Shown: positions 34,545 through 46,900 of the stretch, piece after piece
Layout: every line of letters begins with the position of its first letter
Position numbering within the stretch: position 1 is the stretch's first letter
Source of the DNA: Adiantum capillus-veneris
Taxonomy: Eukaryota; Streptophyta; Polypodiopsida; Polypodiales; Pteridaceae
Reading direction: 5' to 3'
DNA: 64,000 nucleotides
Assembly: GCA_014529385.2 (NCBI GenBank)
Contig: CM043952.1
Span: forward strand, 65,188,370 to 65,252,369
Notes under the pieces: model-generated
Told to the model about the DNA's origin: nothing
Databases searched by the model: none
Seen by the model: only the letters and a program-made list of their open reading frames with translations
Made by a program: the position numbers and the translations under genes

Positions 34545-34655
34545 AGACTAACATCAAAGTAGAACTTTATTATTGATCTAAAAACAAGAGAGTACAAAAG
34601 GGGTTATCTTTTAGCCAAGAGATAGGCTTTGTACATGGGTAGTACAAGACGTAGA
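34545..34655. repeat. Direct repeat copy 2 (with 31195-31310)
   Basis: See copy 1. It ends in the shared string ACATGGGTAGTACAAG. Confidence 0.6.
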
Positions 34656-34856
34656 TCCCTTATCTTATTTCATTTTAAAGTCCATCATTATTTACATATT
34701 ATTCATTATTTAAAATCATTATTCATGCTTTAAAATCCCATCGGATTGGATAGTGACTCTATCTATCCCTTTGGCCAAATTTAGGGGATTCCCCCATCCA
34801 AAATGGAATATGGGTAGATTATTATCTACTTAAGCTATAATATCATTGTTAGGAAA

Positions 34857-34927
34857 CATGACATAGCTAAATAGATAATTGAGTAGTTTACTTAATAGAG
34901 AGAGACAATTTTCACACATGCGAGATT

Positions 34928-34996
<69 letters not shown>

Positions 34997-35602
34997 ACGA
35001 TATACGTGGTTCACCCAATGTGGGCTACGTCCACGGGAAAGCAGTCACTCAATGGCATTAGTACTTCAAAACAAGAAGTAGATTAAAAAAGGATTATACC
35101 CTTTTGGAGTTCCCGCCTTGCTTCACTTTCACCACCTCACACCAACTTCACAATGCACCACAATGCTTCACAATTCGTTTTTGTGTGTAGAAGAGGCCTC
35201 CTTTTATAGGCCAAAAGGGATGTCCTCTCTAATGAGAGGCAGCCGTTTGTAGCCGCTTGTGTTGACAAGTCCGACTTCGACTCTCCATTGTGTCCATGTG
35301 TGGCCGCCCTTGAGAAGACAAGTCCATCTTGAAATCGGCCACCGGCCACCGACCATTGACTTTTGACTACCGGCCACCAACCAACCGACCGACCGTTTGC
35401 TGACCACTTTTCGACAGCCGTCCGGCCATAATATTTCGACGAAGCCATTCTCGAGCAAAGCTCGAGACTGGCCGTGAAAATTTTGGTTTTTGACGAGTGA
35501 TTTTTCTTCATGCACGATGGCTTCTCCTCATAATAGGGGCCTTACAAATGTGCATTTTAATACTGAAATTTACAAGGGGTAAATCAGGCTCCATACTTAA
35601 CA
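34857..35602 (-). repeat. 3' LTR of the copia element, 746 bp
   Basis: TGTTAGGAAACATG to CATACTTAACA on the + strand. It carries a minus-strand TATA box (TATAAAA at 35208-35202) and a (GA)n tract at 34930-34995. A CGG/CCGG-rich block at about 35330-35430 consists of short imperfect repeats. Confidence 0.93.
34930..34995. repeat. (GA)n microsatellite within the LTR, about 66 bp
   Basis: A perfect GA run at the same LTR position as the tract at 39481-39555, and as the short interrupted CT tract in the solo LTR near 62041-62061. Confidence 0.95.
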
Positions 35603-35615
35603 ATCTCCCACTTGG
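35603..35615 (-). other. Polypurine tract of the copia element
   Basis: The minus strand reads CCAAGTGGGAGAT immediately before the 3' LTR, a common plant copia form. Confidence 0.85.
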
Positions 35616-35629
35616 AGACTAACCTCCAC

Positions 35630-37110
35630 ACCAAACCTGTGATTGCTTTCCATCCTGGATTCTTATCCTTGAATGCCCATTGAAGATGAGCTGAAGCTCA
35701 ACTTCTCCTTGTTGATCACCTTTGTAAACATGTTTGCAGGATTTTCACTTGTATGCACCTTTTCTAGCTTTTTAGTTGTCCCTCTTCCAAAAGCGTGCGT
35801 ATGAAGTGATATCTCACCTCAATGTGCTTTGTCCTTGAATGAAAGGCTGAGTTCTTTGCAAGATGGATAACGCTGGCTATCATTATACAAGACACAATTG
35901 TCTTGTTTGAATTCCAAGCTCTTCTAAGAATCTGTGAAGCCACATAATTTTGTTGCTTGCCTTTGTCATTGCTACATACTATGCTTCTGTGGTAGAAAGT
36001 GAGAGCACTTTCTGCATCTTTGAATCCTAGCTTATTACTATGCCTCCAATTGTGAAGACATAGCCAATAGTGCTCCTTTGAGTATCTTTGTCACCTGCCA
36101 TATATCTGCTTCAGCATACCCTTGCAAGAAAATATCAGTGTCTCCAAAATACAAAGTATTTGTTGTTGTCCCTTTTAGATACCTAAGTATCCACTTCACA
36201 GCTTGCCAGTGCTCTTTACCTAGGTTGTCCATGAACCTACTTACAACTCCCAATGCATGTGCAATGTCTGACCTTGTCCAAACCATAGCATACATAAGAG
36301 AACCTACCGTTGTAGCATATGGAACTTTAGATATATAGGTTTCTCCTCTTGTGTCTTTGGACACATATCCTTGGTTAGTTTAAAGTGACCAGCCAAAGGT
36401 GTAGAAACCGTTTTTGCATTTTGCATTGTAAACCTTTCTAGTACCTTCTTGAGATAGCTTTATTGTCTTCTTTGTCCTGTCCCTTGATATATTCGTACCA
36501 AGTATCCTCTTTGCAACACCTAAATCTTTCATTGAAAAACATTTAGACAGCTCCTCTTTTAGGTCTTTGATGTGTTGCATGTTAGCACTTGCAATCAGCA
36601 TGTCATCACTATGCAACATTAGGATGATGAACTTGTCATCTCCCAAATTCTTTGTGTAGACGCAATGTTCTAAGTTGCATCTTCTGAATCCATGATCCAT
36701 CCATCAATCGAACTTCAAGTACCATTGTATCGATGCTTGCTTTAAACCATACAAGCTCTTTTCTTTAATCTGCAAACCATTTTCTCCTTATCCCTTACTT
36801 CATACCCCTTTGGTTGAAGCATGTAATTTCCTCCTCTAAGTCACAGTGAGGGAATGCCATATTTACATTCATTTGCTCGATATTTAAATCATGAGCAACC
36901 ACAAAGCTTAAGACAAGCCTAATTGAGTTCATTTTTACAACATGAGAAAATATTTCATTGAAGTCAATACCTTTCTTTTAAGAAAACCCTTTTACCACAA
37001 GCCTAGACTTGTACCTTTTCTTCCCGCCTTCTTCTTCCTTCAGCTTGTACACCCATTTGTTCTGAAGTGCCCCTTACTTTTAGGAAACTCAACCAACTCC
37101 CATGTTTGGT
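35630..37110 (-). pseudogene. Copia reverse transcriptase and RNase H, decayed
   Basis: Frames at 36380-36700 (HCVYTKNLGDDKFIILMLHS, with DDMLIASAN as the catalytic region; Leu-His-Ser-Asp-Asp replaces the usual Tyr-Val-Asp-Asp) and 36038-36364 (PYATTVGSLMYAMVWTRSDI; EHWQAVKWILRYLKGT) are the RT thumb and the start of RNase H. The RNase H C-terminus can be followed through stops to about 35700. The N-terminal RT wording lies near 36720-37110 in shifting frames. Confidence 0.88.
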
Positions 37111-38640
37111 TGCAATATAATGAGTCCATCTCCACTTGCATGCTCTTTATCCATTCTTCTTTGGATTCGTGTTGTATAGCTTCCTCATATGATTCCGGCT
37201 CTTCAGAATCCGAGATCAAGAGATGGTTGAAGGAAGGAACCTGGAGGTCTACTTGCTCTTGTAGATTTTCAGGGAATAGATTGAGACTCCTCATTTGGTT
37301 GACGTTATTGCACATTGTCACCGTTTGCAGTCTTCGAGTCTTCAGCTCCATGTACTCATCAACTGTTTCTTTTGTTTTCTTTCTTTTTAAGTAATATTTG
37401 TACATACTTTGTTCGTTAAAAATTACATCCCTACACCTAAAGATTTTACTATCTTCAGGATTCCATAGGCGATACCCAAAGTCACCTTCTCCATAGGCGA
37501 TGAAGAAACACTTTTTTGACTTTGCATCTAGCTTTGACCTTAGGCTTCTATCTATGTGTATGAAAGCCTCCCACCCAAACACTTTGAGAAATAAATAATT
37601 CACTGGTTTACCTGTCCACGCCTCCTCTAGAACTCTCCCATCCAATGGTGTTAAGGGTGACCGGTTGATCAAGTACACAGACGTACTTACTGCTTTCGCC
37701 CAAAGCTCAAGCGCTAGGCCTGCATGTAGCCCCATGCTTCGTCCACAAAGGCTTTCCACCTTTTAAATATGGAAAACACATCAGATTCATTCTTCATTAC
37801 ATAAACCCATGTTTTCCTAGTCGCATCGTCTATGAATGTTACATAGTACAATGAGACACCAAGTGATGGTGTACTTGCAGGACCCCAAACATTAGAATGA
37901 ATCAACTCAAGTTTTTTATTTTTTCTTTCATTTCTTGATTTTTTACCTCTCTTTTTTTCACCATAAATATAATCTTCACGGAACTCTAAGTCCACTTCTT
38001 TCAAACCTAGTAGAAGCTTCTTTGATTGGAGGATTTGCATTCCTTTGGCACTCATATGCCCAAGCCGATAGTGCCACACCGCATTGTCGACTTCTATAGC
38101 TATTGCACAAGTTGAAGATTGCATGCTGAGAGTACACAAGTAAAGTGTACCGAACTTTTCTCCCTTGGCAACCACCAAAGATCCCTTTGAGATCTTCCAC
38201 TATTTGTTTCCGGATGCAATGTTGTGCCTTCATCGTCCAATTGTCCTGTAGAGATCAAATTTTTACGAAGAGGAAGAACATGACTAAAATCTTTAAGCTT
38301 CCATTTATTTTCGTTAGCAGTTTTGACACAAACTGTACCTTTGCCAACAATTTCACAAGCTTCATCATCTCCCAAGTATACATACCCAAAATTACCTTTG
38401 GTGTAATCTTGGAAATGTTGCTTGTGTGGTGTTTAATGGAATGAAGCTCCGAAATCTACTATTCGGGAATTAGACACATTGTTTAATGAGAAAATTAGAG
38501 CAACTTGCTCTACTTTACCTGCCACATTGGCCTTCGATGTTGGATTGTTGTCTTGAGACTCCAACTCCTTCTTCTTTTGGACCAGCGATCCTTCTTGATG
38601 TGGCCCTTCTTGTCGAAGTTCCAACATTCAAGAACTAACT
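37040..38640 (-). pseudogene. Copia protease, integrase and start of RT, decayed
   Basis: The protease motif is IVDFGASFH near 38436-38462, where the family has DSGA, so the second active-site residue is changed. The GAG-pre-integrase (VWHYRLGHMSAKGMQILQSK) and integrase core (LELIHSNVWGPASTPSLGV; YYVTFIDDATRKTWVYVM) occupy about 37720-38090. The C-terminal part (ALELWAKAVSTSVYLINRSP; KVFGWEAFIHID; KCFFIAYGEGDFGYRLW) occupies about 37420-37720. An acidic linker leads to RT (YEEAIQHESKEEWIKSMQVE; TWELVEFPKSKG). There are several frameshifts, for example near 37740. Confidence 0.9.
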
Positions 38641-39335
38641 TTGTGCGTGACTTGATCCACCGTGAGAGATTACGATCCTTTTGATTTTTGAGCCTCTCCT
38701 TAGGCCTTGCTCTTGTTTCCACTGAAAGTGCAGCACTTGATGATCCTCATGTGCTTCTCCTTTGCATTTTCTTGCTTAGGAGAACACCCACAACATCATC
38801 AAACTGAAGAGTATTTGTGCCAGAGATAGAATAACTTACATCTATCACAAGGCTATCCCAACTATTAGATAGAGACGATATTACAAGGAGAACTTGCACT
38901 TCGTCATCAAAATTAATTTTCACCGATCGAAGCTGACTTATGTTGGTGTTAAATTCATTTAGGTATTCTGCAACTGACCATTCTCTGCCATCTTTAGACT
39001 AATTAAGTGCTTCATGAGAATACCTTATTGGATGCTGATGGTTTCTTGTAGAGGCCATCAAGTGACTTCATCAAGTCCTCCGTGGTCTTCATCTCCAAAA
39101 CGTTGAAGGCCATCGTTGACACCAATCTTAGCCAGATTGTTCCTAATGCCTTTCAGTCAAGGAAAATCCATGCTTCATTTGCCATTGTTGTGGGCTTCTT
39201 TGCAAGACCTCCTAGTGGAAAATAAAGGTCCTTCTGGTAGAGATAGTCTTCAATCTACATCTTCCAGTGTTGGTAGTTCTTGCCGTTGAAATTCTCAATC
39301 TTGGGCTTCCCTTCCTCCGCCATTACTTCCACTTC
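38640..39335 (-). pseudogene. Copia gag, decayed
   Basis: Broken minus-strand frames carry gag wording from near the start MAEEGKPKIENFNGKNYQHW (about 39321-39260) to a basic region near 38640-38720. The zinc-knuckle region around CWNFDKKGHIKKD lacks the first Cys pair. It lies directly after the primer site, as expected. Confidence 0.7.
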
Positions 39336-39381
39336 ATGCAAGAAACCCTTCACTTGAGATACTTTAGATATGAGCAAACCT

Positions 39382-39399
39382 TTCTATGATACTAGTAGC
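39382..39399 (-). other. Mutated initiator-Met primer-binding site
   Basis: The minus strand reads GCTACTAGTATCATAGAA, where TGGTATCAGAG would be expected. Position and partial match support the call. Confidence 0.6.
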
Positions 39400-39479
39400 T
39401 CTTAGGAAATATGATATAGCTAAGTAGATAATTGAATAGTTTACCTAATGGAGAGAGACAATTTTCACACATGAGAGAT

Positions 39480-39480
<1 letters not shown>

Positions 39481-39555
<75 letters not shown>
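39481..39555. repeat. (GA)n microsatellite within the LTR, about 75 bp
   Basis: A perfect GA run, homologous in position to 34930-34995. Confidence 0.95.
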
Positions 39556-39558
<3 letters not shown>

Positions 39559-40027
39559 TATACGTGGTTCACCCAATGTGGGCTACGTCCACGGGAAAGC
39601 AGCCACTCAATGGCTTTAGTACTTCAAATCAAGAAGTAGATTACAAAGGGATTATACCCTTTTGGAGCGCTTAAGTCTCACCACCTCACATCAACTTCAC
39701 AGTGCACCACAATGCTTCACAATCCGTTTTTGTGTGTAGAAGAGGCCTCCTTTTATAGACCAAAAGGACTACCCTCTCTCATGAGAGGCAGCCGTGTGTA
39801 GCCGCCCTTGTGTTGACAAGTCCGACTTGGACCCTCCATTGCGTCCATGTGTCGCCGCCCTTGAGAAGATAAGTCCATCTTGAAATCAGCCACCGGCCAT
39901 TGATTTTGGCCACCACCCACCGTTGACTTCCGAGTATCGACCACCAGCCAACCGATCGACCGTTTTCAGACCACTTTTTGGCCACCGTCTAGCCATAATA
40001 TTTCGACAAAGCCAATCTCGAGCAAAG

Positions 40028-40118
40028 TACTTATTTGGTGCTTGCGGTAGTGTGCTTTTGATTCTTGGTGGAGTTTTTTAAACTAAAGAACGCGAGGGTG
40101 AACAAACAAACAACAAAG
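40028..40118. mobile_element. 86-bp insertion in the 5' LTR with CAAAG target duplication
   Basis: The sibling LTR reads GAGCAAAGCTCGAGACTGG at this point. Here 86 bp (40028-40113) interrupt it, flanked by CAAAG at 40023-40027 and 40114-40118. The insert starts TACTTATTTGG and ends AAACAAACAA; no terminal inverted repeat is evident. Confidence 0.75.
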
Positions 40119-40619
40119 CTTGAGACTGGCCGTGAAAGTTTTGGTTTTCGACGAGTGATTTTTCTTCACGCACGATGGCTACTCCTCATAATAGGGGCCT
40201 TAAAAATGTGCATTCTTAATACATAAATTTACAAGGGGTAAATCAGGCTCCATACTTAACAATCATGTCCCAATTCAAAATTGGGAGCCTTTTAAAGACT
40301 TTGACTTTATTGAGCATGGCGTTTTCCCCCCCCATAACATGCATTGAAGCTTTCCATGGCTTGGGAGATTGAAGCTCAGCTATATCTCTATTGCTTGGGA
40401 GTCTAAAGCCCTCAAGAGGTACTCCAATCAAGGAAGGAGCACCCTCCCCAAGAGCCTTGATCTCTTCTCTTATCTTGCGCAACCTCCAAGACTCTCTCGT
40501 CTCTCTTTGGTTATAATACAGAGACCTTAAAGGTCATTTTTTCATTCAAATAAGAGTTTTTAAGCTTTAAGCGGGAATTCTCACAAGAGGGTTCTCAAAA
40601 TGGCTAACATTGGGCTTTC

Positions 40620-41340
40620 CAAGTATGGAATTAGCACAAAACGGTTTTTTGGAACCGGATTCTCCTTATGGAAGACAAAGATCTAGCTACTGATGTAAGA
40701 AGGATAATGGAAAGTTGTCATTATTGACGAACCCAAACAAGTTAGAAGGAACGCCCGTCAACATTCTTAATGAATTGAAAAGAATGAGTCTACTTTGGAA
40801 CTCATTGGTTTATGCTTAACTAACAATCATCTTCATCACTTAGATCTCAGCAAGATGACAAAGCAAGTCTTGCGAACACTTGAGAAAACTTTTGGAGGTA
40901 ACATCCACCATTCAAAGCTAACCTACAATATCAGTTTGCACTCTTAAAAAGCATCTAGAGGCTTTAATCCTACTATTTCAACAACAAGCTACTTTTAAAT
41001 AATCACTTGATGAGATGATGATGATGATGCTAGGAAAGCTAAACTTTTGAACAATCTTACCAAAGAAGACAAGTTTATGGAGAGTGTCACAACACTAAAG
41101 GTTGGCAGAGAGATTACCTAAAAAGAGATGATTGCCATTCTCTTGGATGAAGATAGAAGAAGGTATCTAATTTTGACTCTTCTACAAAAGCCTTTATCAC
41201 CAAAGGCAAAGTAAAGAAATGCACATACTAGGTCATAATATTGAAACATGCTTTAGACGGCTAGAAAAAGTCAACAACATGCACAATAGGTTTGTGCAAA
41301 GTCAACAAACATGAATAGCATGCCAAGCAAAGAAGGCACT
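40620..41340 (+). pseudogene. Copia gag remnant
   Basis: Broken + strand frames resemble copia gag, ending in a knuckle-like segment (KCTY-GHNIETCFRRLEK, about 41218-41265) in which the second Cys is lost to a stop. No pol follows. A T run of about 20 bp lies at 41408-41427. Confidence 0.5.
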
Positions 41341-41504
41341 ACAAGTACAAATGCTTGATGATTCATCTGACAATGAGGACTCTTGAGCTTTCTAAAAGCT
41401 CGCCAAATTTTTTTTTTTTTTTTTTTTGCATTGTATAGCAGTGCACTAATAACTATCAAAAAATTTTCCCCACGAATTTTCCTTTGACTTCTTTCTATCA
41501 TGAT

Positions 41505-42269
41505 TGTTAGGGTTAGAAACTACGCATGTGTGAACTTCAGGTAAAACCGTCCATCATTTCTCATACATATACTTCCCCATCAATTAATTTCTTTAGTCCA
41601 GTCTATGGGAACACATTTTATGCTCTTTCTCCTAAAGGTCTTGAATTTTGGTAGATACCAACCTTTGAGTGTGCTTAGGATATGTGTAGTCTAACCCCTA
41701 AGCATCTATAACTCATGCCTTTGAGCCATGCTAGCTTTTGTTCAACCTTTGAGTCATGCATGGAAAGTTTATCTAGAACCATGCTGGAGCATTGTTACCG
41801 TTAAGTCTATGTTGGTGTTTCTTAACTTCTCTGTCCAATATGATAACCATTTTTGAGCTATGTGCCACCTCATAGGTTTGACTCACCTTATGAGTTGAAG
41901 GGGTTTGTTAGCTCTATGTGATACCTCTCTAGTTTAGGTCTCTCCCACTGACAAAGTTGATTAGATCACATTACACGGACCTTGTCAGTGATGTCACATA
42001 CACTCAATGTCAGTATATAATCCACCTTCAATGTAAATTTTCATGGTTCTTCCAGTCATTATCATTCCGATGTTGATTCAAGTTCTCTATATCTCTCTTC
42101 CTCTCCCCATTCCCAACAACAGGGTGATGGCCACTTATCTTGCAAGCTCACTCACTAGAGGTTTCATATTGACTGTTGTATACACAATCTCTTATTATGT
42201 TGTATTTCCCAATTATGTTTGTAGACCTTATCATCATTTTGTGTTGTGATGTTTTTCTCTCTCTTTACA
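41505..42269 (+). repeat. + strand copia LTR
   Basis: It ends CTCTTTACA next to a primer site. The start TGTTAGGGTTAGAAAC at 41505 is inferred. A TATA-like TATATAAT sits near 42014-42021. The terminal 120 bp match the sequence at about 63520-63721 (TTATTATGTTGTA; TTTGTAGACCTTATC; CTCTTTACA). Confidence 0.7.
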
Positions 42270-42281
42270 TGGTATCAGAGC
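42270..42281 (+). other. Primer-binding site, initiator tRNA-Met type
   Basis: TGGTATCAGAGC immediately after the LTR end. Confidence 0.9.
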
Positions 42282-42689
42282 TTGGCTATGGCTAAGGAAT
42301 TGTGAGTGGGTAGGAGGAGTATCAAAAGTAGCGAGGCAAGGGTTTATCCATTTTTTGCTCTCATGTATTGGCATCAATCACAATGTCCAATTCTGACTAT
42401 TTCTATGGGAGATCGTGTGGTTTGGGATTCTATACAGTCTTTTGGAGTAGATTGGCACAATCATATTTCCATTTCGAGTGTATTTTGGTGTTGTATGAAG
42501 CTTGGTTGGTGTTTTAGTTCTCATAACTATTGCATATTAATGTGAATCATTACTTCGTTGGCGTAGTGGGCATTTGGCAATCCCTGCCTGTCATTAGCCC
42601 ACGTGGCTCCTTTTATAAATTGCTGCCTTCAAAAGCCCAGCGCTAAACAGCTCTTAAAAAAACTACGCCGTCAAAAGCCCAGTACTGAA
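42282..42689 (+). other. Leader-like stretch between primer site and PPR array
   Basis: No domain recognised. It passes without an obvious border into the PPR-like repeats near 42690. Confidence 0.4.
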
Positions 42690-43179
42690 GCTCTTGGAGT
42701 GCATTGATTGCTGGATACGCGCAACGGAGCAGGGCCGGAAAGCTGTCAACTGTTTTCAGCGGATGCAGAGCAAGGGCCTCTCTCTAGATGCAATCACATA
42801 AGCGTGCATCTTCAAGGCAGACTACACGCTGTTGTGGGCTTAAAAATTCACTCCGATATTGGTAGTAAGGGGCTGTTGAAAAAACTGCCATGCTTGGCAA
42901 TGCCTTGGCCGATATCTATGCGGAATGCTGTCTTTTGGAACGTACAGATTGTACGATATGCCCAACAACAGCCGGGCCGGCAAGCTCTGGGCTGTTTTCA
43001 GCAGGTGCAAAGCGAGGGCCTTTCTCTAGACGCTATCACCTCTGTGTGCATCTTGCAGGCATGTGGCTCTATGAAAATTGATCTAAAAAAGAGATGGCGT
43101 GCTTGGCAATGCCTCGATCGATATGTATGCCAAATGTGGAATAGAAAGCTCTCGGCTGTTTTCACCGGATCCAGAGCGA

Positions 43180-43261
43180 GGGCCTCTCTCCAAATGCAAT
43201 CACATACGCGTTCATCTACAGGGCCTCTCTCCAAATGCAATCACATACGCGTTCATCTACA
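43180..43261. repeat. 41-bp tandem duplication in the PPR array
   Basis: GGGCCTCTCTCCAAATGCAA and the following bases to CATCTACA occur at 43180 and again at 43221. Confidence 0.92.
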
Positions 43262-43832
43262 AGGCATGTGTCTATACGCAAGATGCTCATATGGGCTTAA
43301 AAATTCACTCTGATGTTCTTGGTCATGGGTTGCTGCACAAAACCGTTGTGCCTGGCAATGCCTTCGTTTTGATATGTATGCCAAATGTGGTGCTCTTCTG
43401 CGGAATGTTGTCTTTTGAAATGCATTGATTGCAAGATATGCCCGACAACAGCCATGCCAGGAAGCTATGGGCTGTTTTCAACATTTGCGAAGCAAGGGCC
43501 TTTTCCAGATGCTATCACCTACATGCGCATCTTGCAAGCATGTGGCTCTATGCAAGAGGCTCTCTAAAAGAGATGGCGTGTTTGGCACTGCGTTTGTTGA
43601 CACGTACGCCAAATGTGGGACACTTTTAGTATGGTTTTTTGATAAAATTGTTGTGCTTGGCAATGGCTTGGTCGATTGTTAGTAAGGGGTTGTTGCCAAA
43701 AATTGCCATGCTTGGCAATGCCTTGGTCGATATGTATACTGGATGTGGTGCGCTCATGTGCGGGATGTCGTCTTTTGGAACGCACTGATTGCAGGGTATG
43801 CCCAACAATGGCCGGGCCAGCAAGGTCTGGGC

Positions 43833-43968
43833 TTTTTTTAGCACATGCAAAGTGAGGGCCTTTCTCCAACCTTTCTCCATATGCTATCACCTACGTGTGC
43901 TTTTTTTAGCACATGCAAAGTGAGGGCCTTTCTCCAACCTTTCTCCAAACGCTATCACCTACGTGTGC
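43833..43968. repeat. 68-bp tandem duplication in the PPR array
   Basis: The unit starting TTTTTTTAGCACATGCAAAG at 43833 recurs at 43901 and differs at about two positions. Confidence 0.9.
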
Positions 43969-46900
43969 ATCTTGCATGCATGTGTCTCTATGCAAATTGC
44001 TCTCGAAAAGAGATGGCATTCTAGGCATTGTCTTGGTCGATATGCATGCCAACTGTGGGACACTTTAGCAAGGATTGTTGCAAGAAATTGTCGTTCTTAG
44101 CAATGCCTTGGTCAATACGAATGCTGAATGTGGTGCACTTCAGAAAGCACAAAACCTGCCCGAGGAGCTTCATATCCCTGATGCCGTCTCTTGGAGTGCA
44201 TTGATTGCAAGATACACAAAACAAGAGCACGGACAAAAAGCTCTCGGATGTTTCTAGCGGATCTGAACCGAGGACCTCTTTCTAGATGCAATCACATACG
44301 CGTGCGTCTTAAAGGCATATGTATGTACACAAGATGCCGATGTGGGTCTCTCTCCATATGGTATCACCTACGTGTCCACATTTCAGGCATGTGTCTCTAT
44401 GCAAGAGGCTGATACGGGCACAAAAAAATCAGCTTTTTATTGCTGTTCAGAGTCTGTTGAAAAAAGATGTCGCGCTTGGCACAATCTTGGTCGACAAGTA
44501 TGGCACGTGTGTTGCGCTTCAGAAAAGTGACGGTTTCTCGCCCGTCGAAGTCCTTGGAGTTCTTTTATATCCAGCTAGCAAGGGCAGGTGATGAAGCTCG
44601 GAAAGCTCTAGGTTGTTTTCATCTTTCTATCTGCAGTGCGGACTCCTTGAATGCACTCAATGTGGGATGTGCGCAAGAAGAGCAAGGCCAATGAGCGATA
44701 CAGGAAAGAAGTGCTTGTCTTTCCTGGGACTATGTGTACGTCACATATGGTGATCTTCAGAACGCACGAAAAGTGCTCGAGGAGCTTCCTATGTGGAACG
44801 TCGCCTCTTCAAACACAGTGATTGTGGGATGTGCCGCACATCAGCGGTGCAAGGAAGCTCTTGACTATTTTCAGCTGATGAGAAGCGACCATCTCTCCAC
44901 ATGAAGCGAGCGCATCTCTATGGATGCAACATCTTGAAGGCATGTCACAATTTGCGACAAGCAGAAATGGGCAAAAGCCCTCGATTATTTTGAACAAATG
45001 CAGGATACACGCGACGAGAGCATGGCCAGAAAGATTTCGGCTGTTTTCAGCAGATGCAAAGCGAGGGCCTCTCTCTAGATGCAATCACATATGTTGCTGT
45101 GGGATGTCGTCTTTTGGAACGTACTGATTGCAGGATATGCCCGACAAGGGTTGGGCATGGAAGCTCTGGCTGTTTTCAATAGGTGTGAAGCAAGGGCAAT
45201 TCTCTACGTGTGCATCTTGAAGGCATGTGGCTGATGACATTTATGCGAGATGTGGTGAATACAGGAAGCACAAAACGTGCGTGAGGAGGTCTCTTGGAGT
45301 GCATGGATACATGCAACAGGAGCAGGGTCAAAAAACAGGAGCAGGGTCAGAAAGCTCAGATATGCCTATCGCAAGGGTATCAGAATCCATGATGTGATTG
45401 CTAGTCGGGGTGCAACATGTTGGTTGCAAGATATGCCCAATATGCCTATCGCAAGGGTATCAGAATCAATGATGTGATTGCTAGTCGGGGGGCTGTTATC
45501 GGTACGATGTCATGCTTGGCTGTGGTTTGATCAATATTGTGGTTCCCTTTTACGAAACGTAATGCTTGGCACTGCCTTGGTCAACATGTATGCCAAATGT
45601 GGCAGGGCCACGGAGCCCTGGGCCGGGCTGTTTCCAACAGATGCAAAGCGAGGGCATCTCTCTAGATGCAATCACCTATGCTTTGTCTTGAAGGCATGTG
45701 GCACTGCCTTGATGTCCGGAATGTCATCTCTACCAGGAAGCTCTTGCTGGCTATTTTCATAATGCAAAGCAAGGACATTTCTCCTCATGTAATCACTTAG
45801 CTTGCATCTTGAAAGCATGTGGCACTACATAGAAGCAATGATCATGTATGCGAGATGTGATGTACTTGAGAAAGCACCAAAAAGTGCTTGAGGAGCTTCA
45901 TGTCCGAAATGTTGCCTGTTGGAATACACTGATTGCAGAATGTGCGCAACAGCAGGGCAAAAGCCTCTAAGCTATTATTAACTGATGCAAAGCAAGTGTA
46001 TCTCTCCAAATTCAGTCACCTATACTTTCGTCTTGAAGGCTATGCTTACATCTTGAAGGCATGTGGCTCTATGCAAGTGCTCAAAGAGCTTCTTGTTCGG
46101 AGTGTGGACTCTTGAATGCATTGGTTGGAAGATTTTCCAGATAGGGGCGGGGCCAGAAAGCTCTTATCTGCTTTTCGCAGATGCGAAGCGAGGGCATCTC
46201 CGTAGTTGGAATCACCTACGCATGCATCTTGAATGCATGTCTCTCTACACAAGATGCTAATGCAAGGAAGCTCTAAGCTATTTTAATTAGACACGAAGTG
46301 AGGTTTCTCACTAAATGAGGTGATAGGTCTCTTGGAGTGCTTTTATAAGAGGATATGCCCAGCAAGGGTTGATCGAGGAAGCTCAGCAGTGTTTCTGTTG
46401 GGATAAAACACGAAAGCAATTCCCCACAACAATTGTCTGTCTCAGTGTGCTCATTGCATGGATTGTTGCTCAACGGCTCTTGGAAACATGTTGTGCTTGC
46501 CAATTCTTTGGCTCATATGTGTTGTGCTGCCCTTGGTCAACATGTATGCCACATGTGCGACGCCATGGAGCCCGGGGCTGTTTCTAACACAAGCAAAGTG
46601 AGGGCACTTGTCCAAATGCAATCACCTTTGCTTTCGTCTTGAAGGCATGTGACACTGCCTTGATGTCTGGAATGTCTTGTCTTCAAGTGCATCTGATTAT
46701 GGGATATGCCCAACAGACAGGACCAGGAAAAAAGATGTCGTGCTTGGCACTACCTTTTTACAAGATGCGAAGGGATGTTCCATCTCTAATCGCAATCACC
46801 TACGCTTCCACTTGGAAAGCTTGTGGCCTTATACAAGATCTTTGAATGGGTGAAAGAATTCATGTTGTGGTTGCAAGTCAAGGGCTCTTGCAGAAACATT

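Larger units (their letters stand above)
34857..40261 (-). mobile_element. Complete but decayed Ty1/copia retrotransposon with target duplication ATCAT
   Basis: LTRs at 34857-35602 and 39400-40261 flank a minus-strand copia gag-pol. The 5-bp flanks are identical: ATCAT at 34852-34856 and at 40262-40266. The left LTR is bordered by a typical polypurine tract (minus strand CCAAGTGGGAGAT). The right LTR is bordered by a mutated initiator-Met primer site. The right LTR's terminal TG has become TC. The polyprotein has many stops. A solo LTR of the same family, in the opposite orientation, lies at 61409-62148. Confidence 0.95.
39400..40261 (-). repeat. 5' LTR of the copia element, 862 bp
   Basis: Same family and orientation as 34857-35602, longer because of an 86-bp insertion at 40028-40113 and a longer GA tract. 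The minus-strand TATA box is at 39757-39751. Confidence 0.92.

Noticed and set aside
42708-43313. 201-codon frame as a real protein
   Set aside because: It reads the PPR-like repeats out of register; the true PPR wording appears in other frames interrupted by stops.
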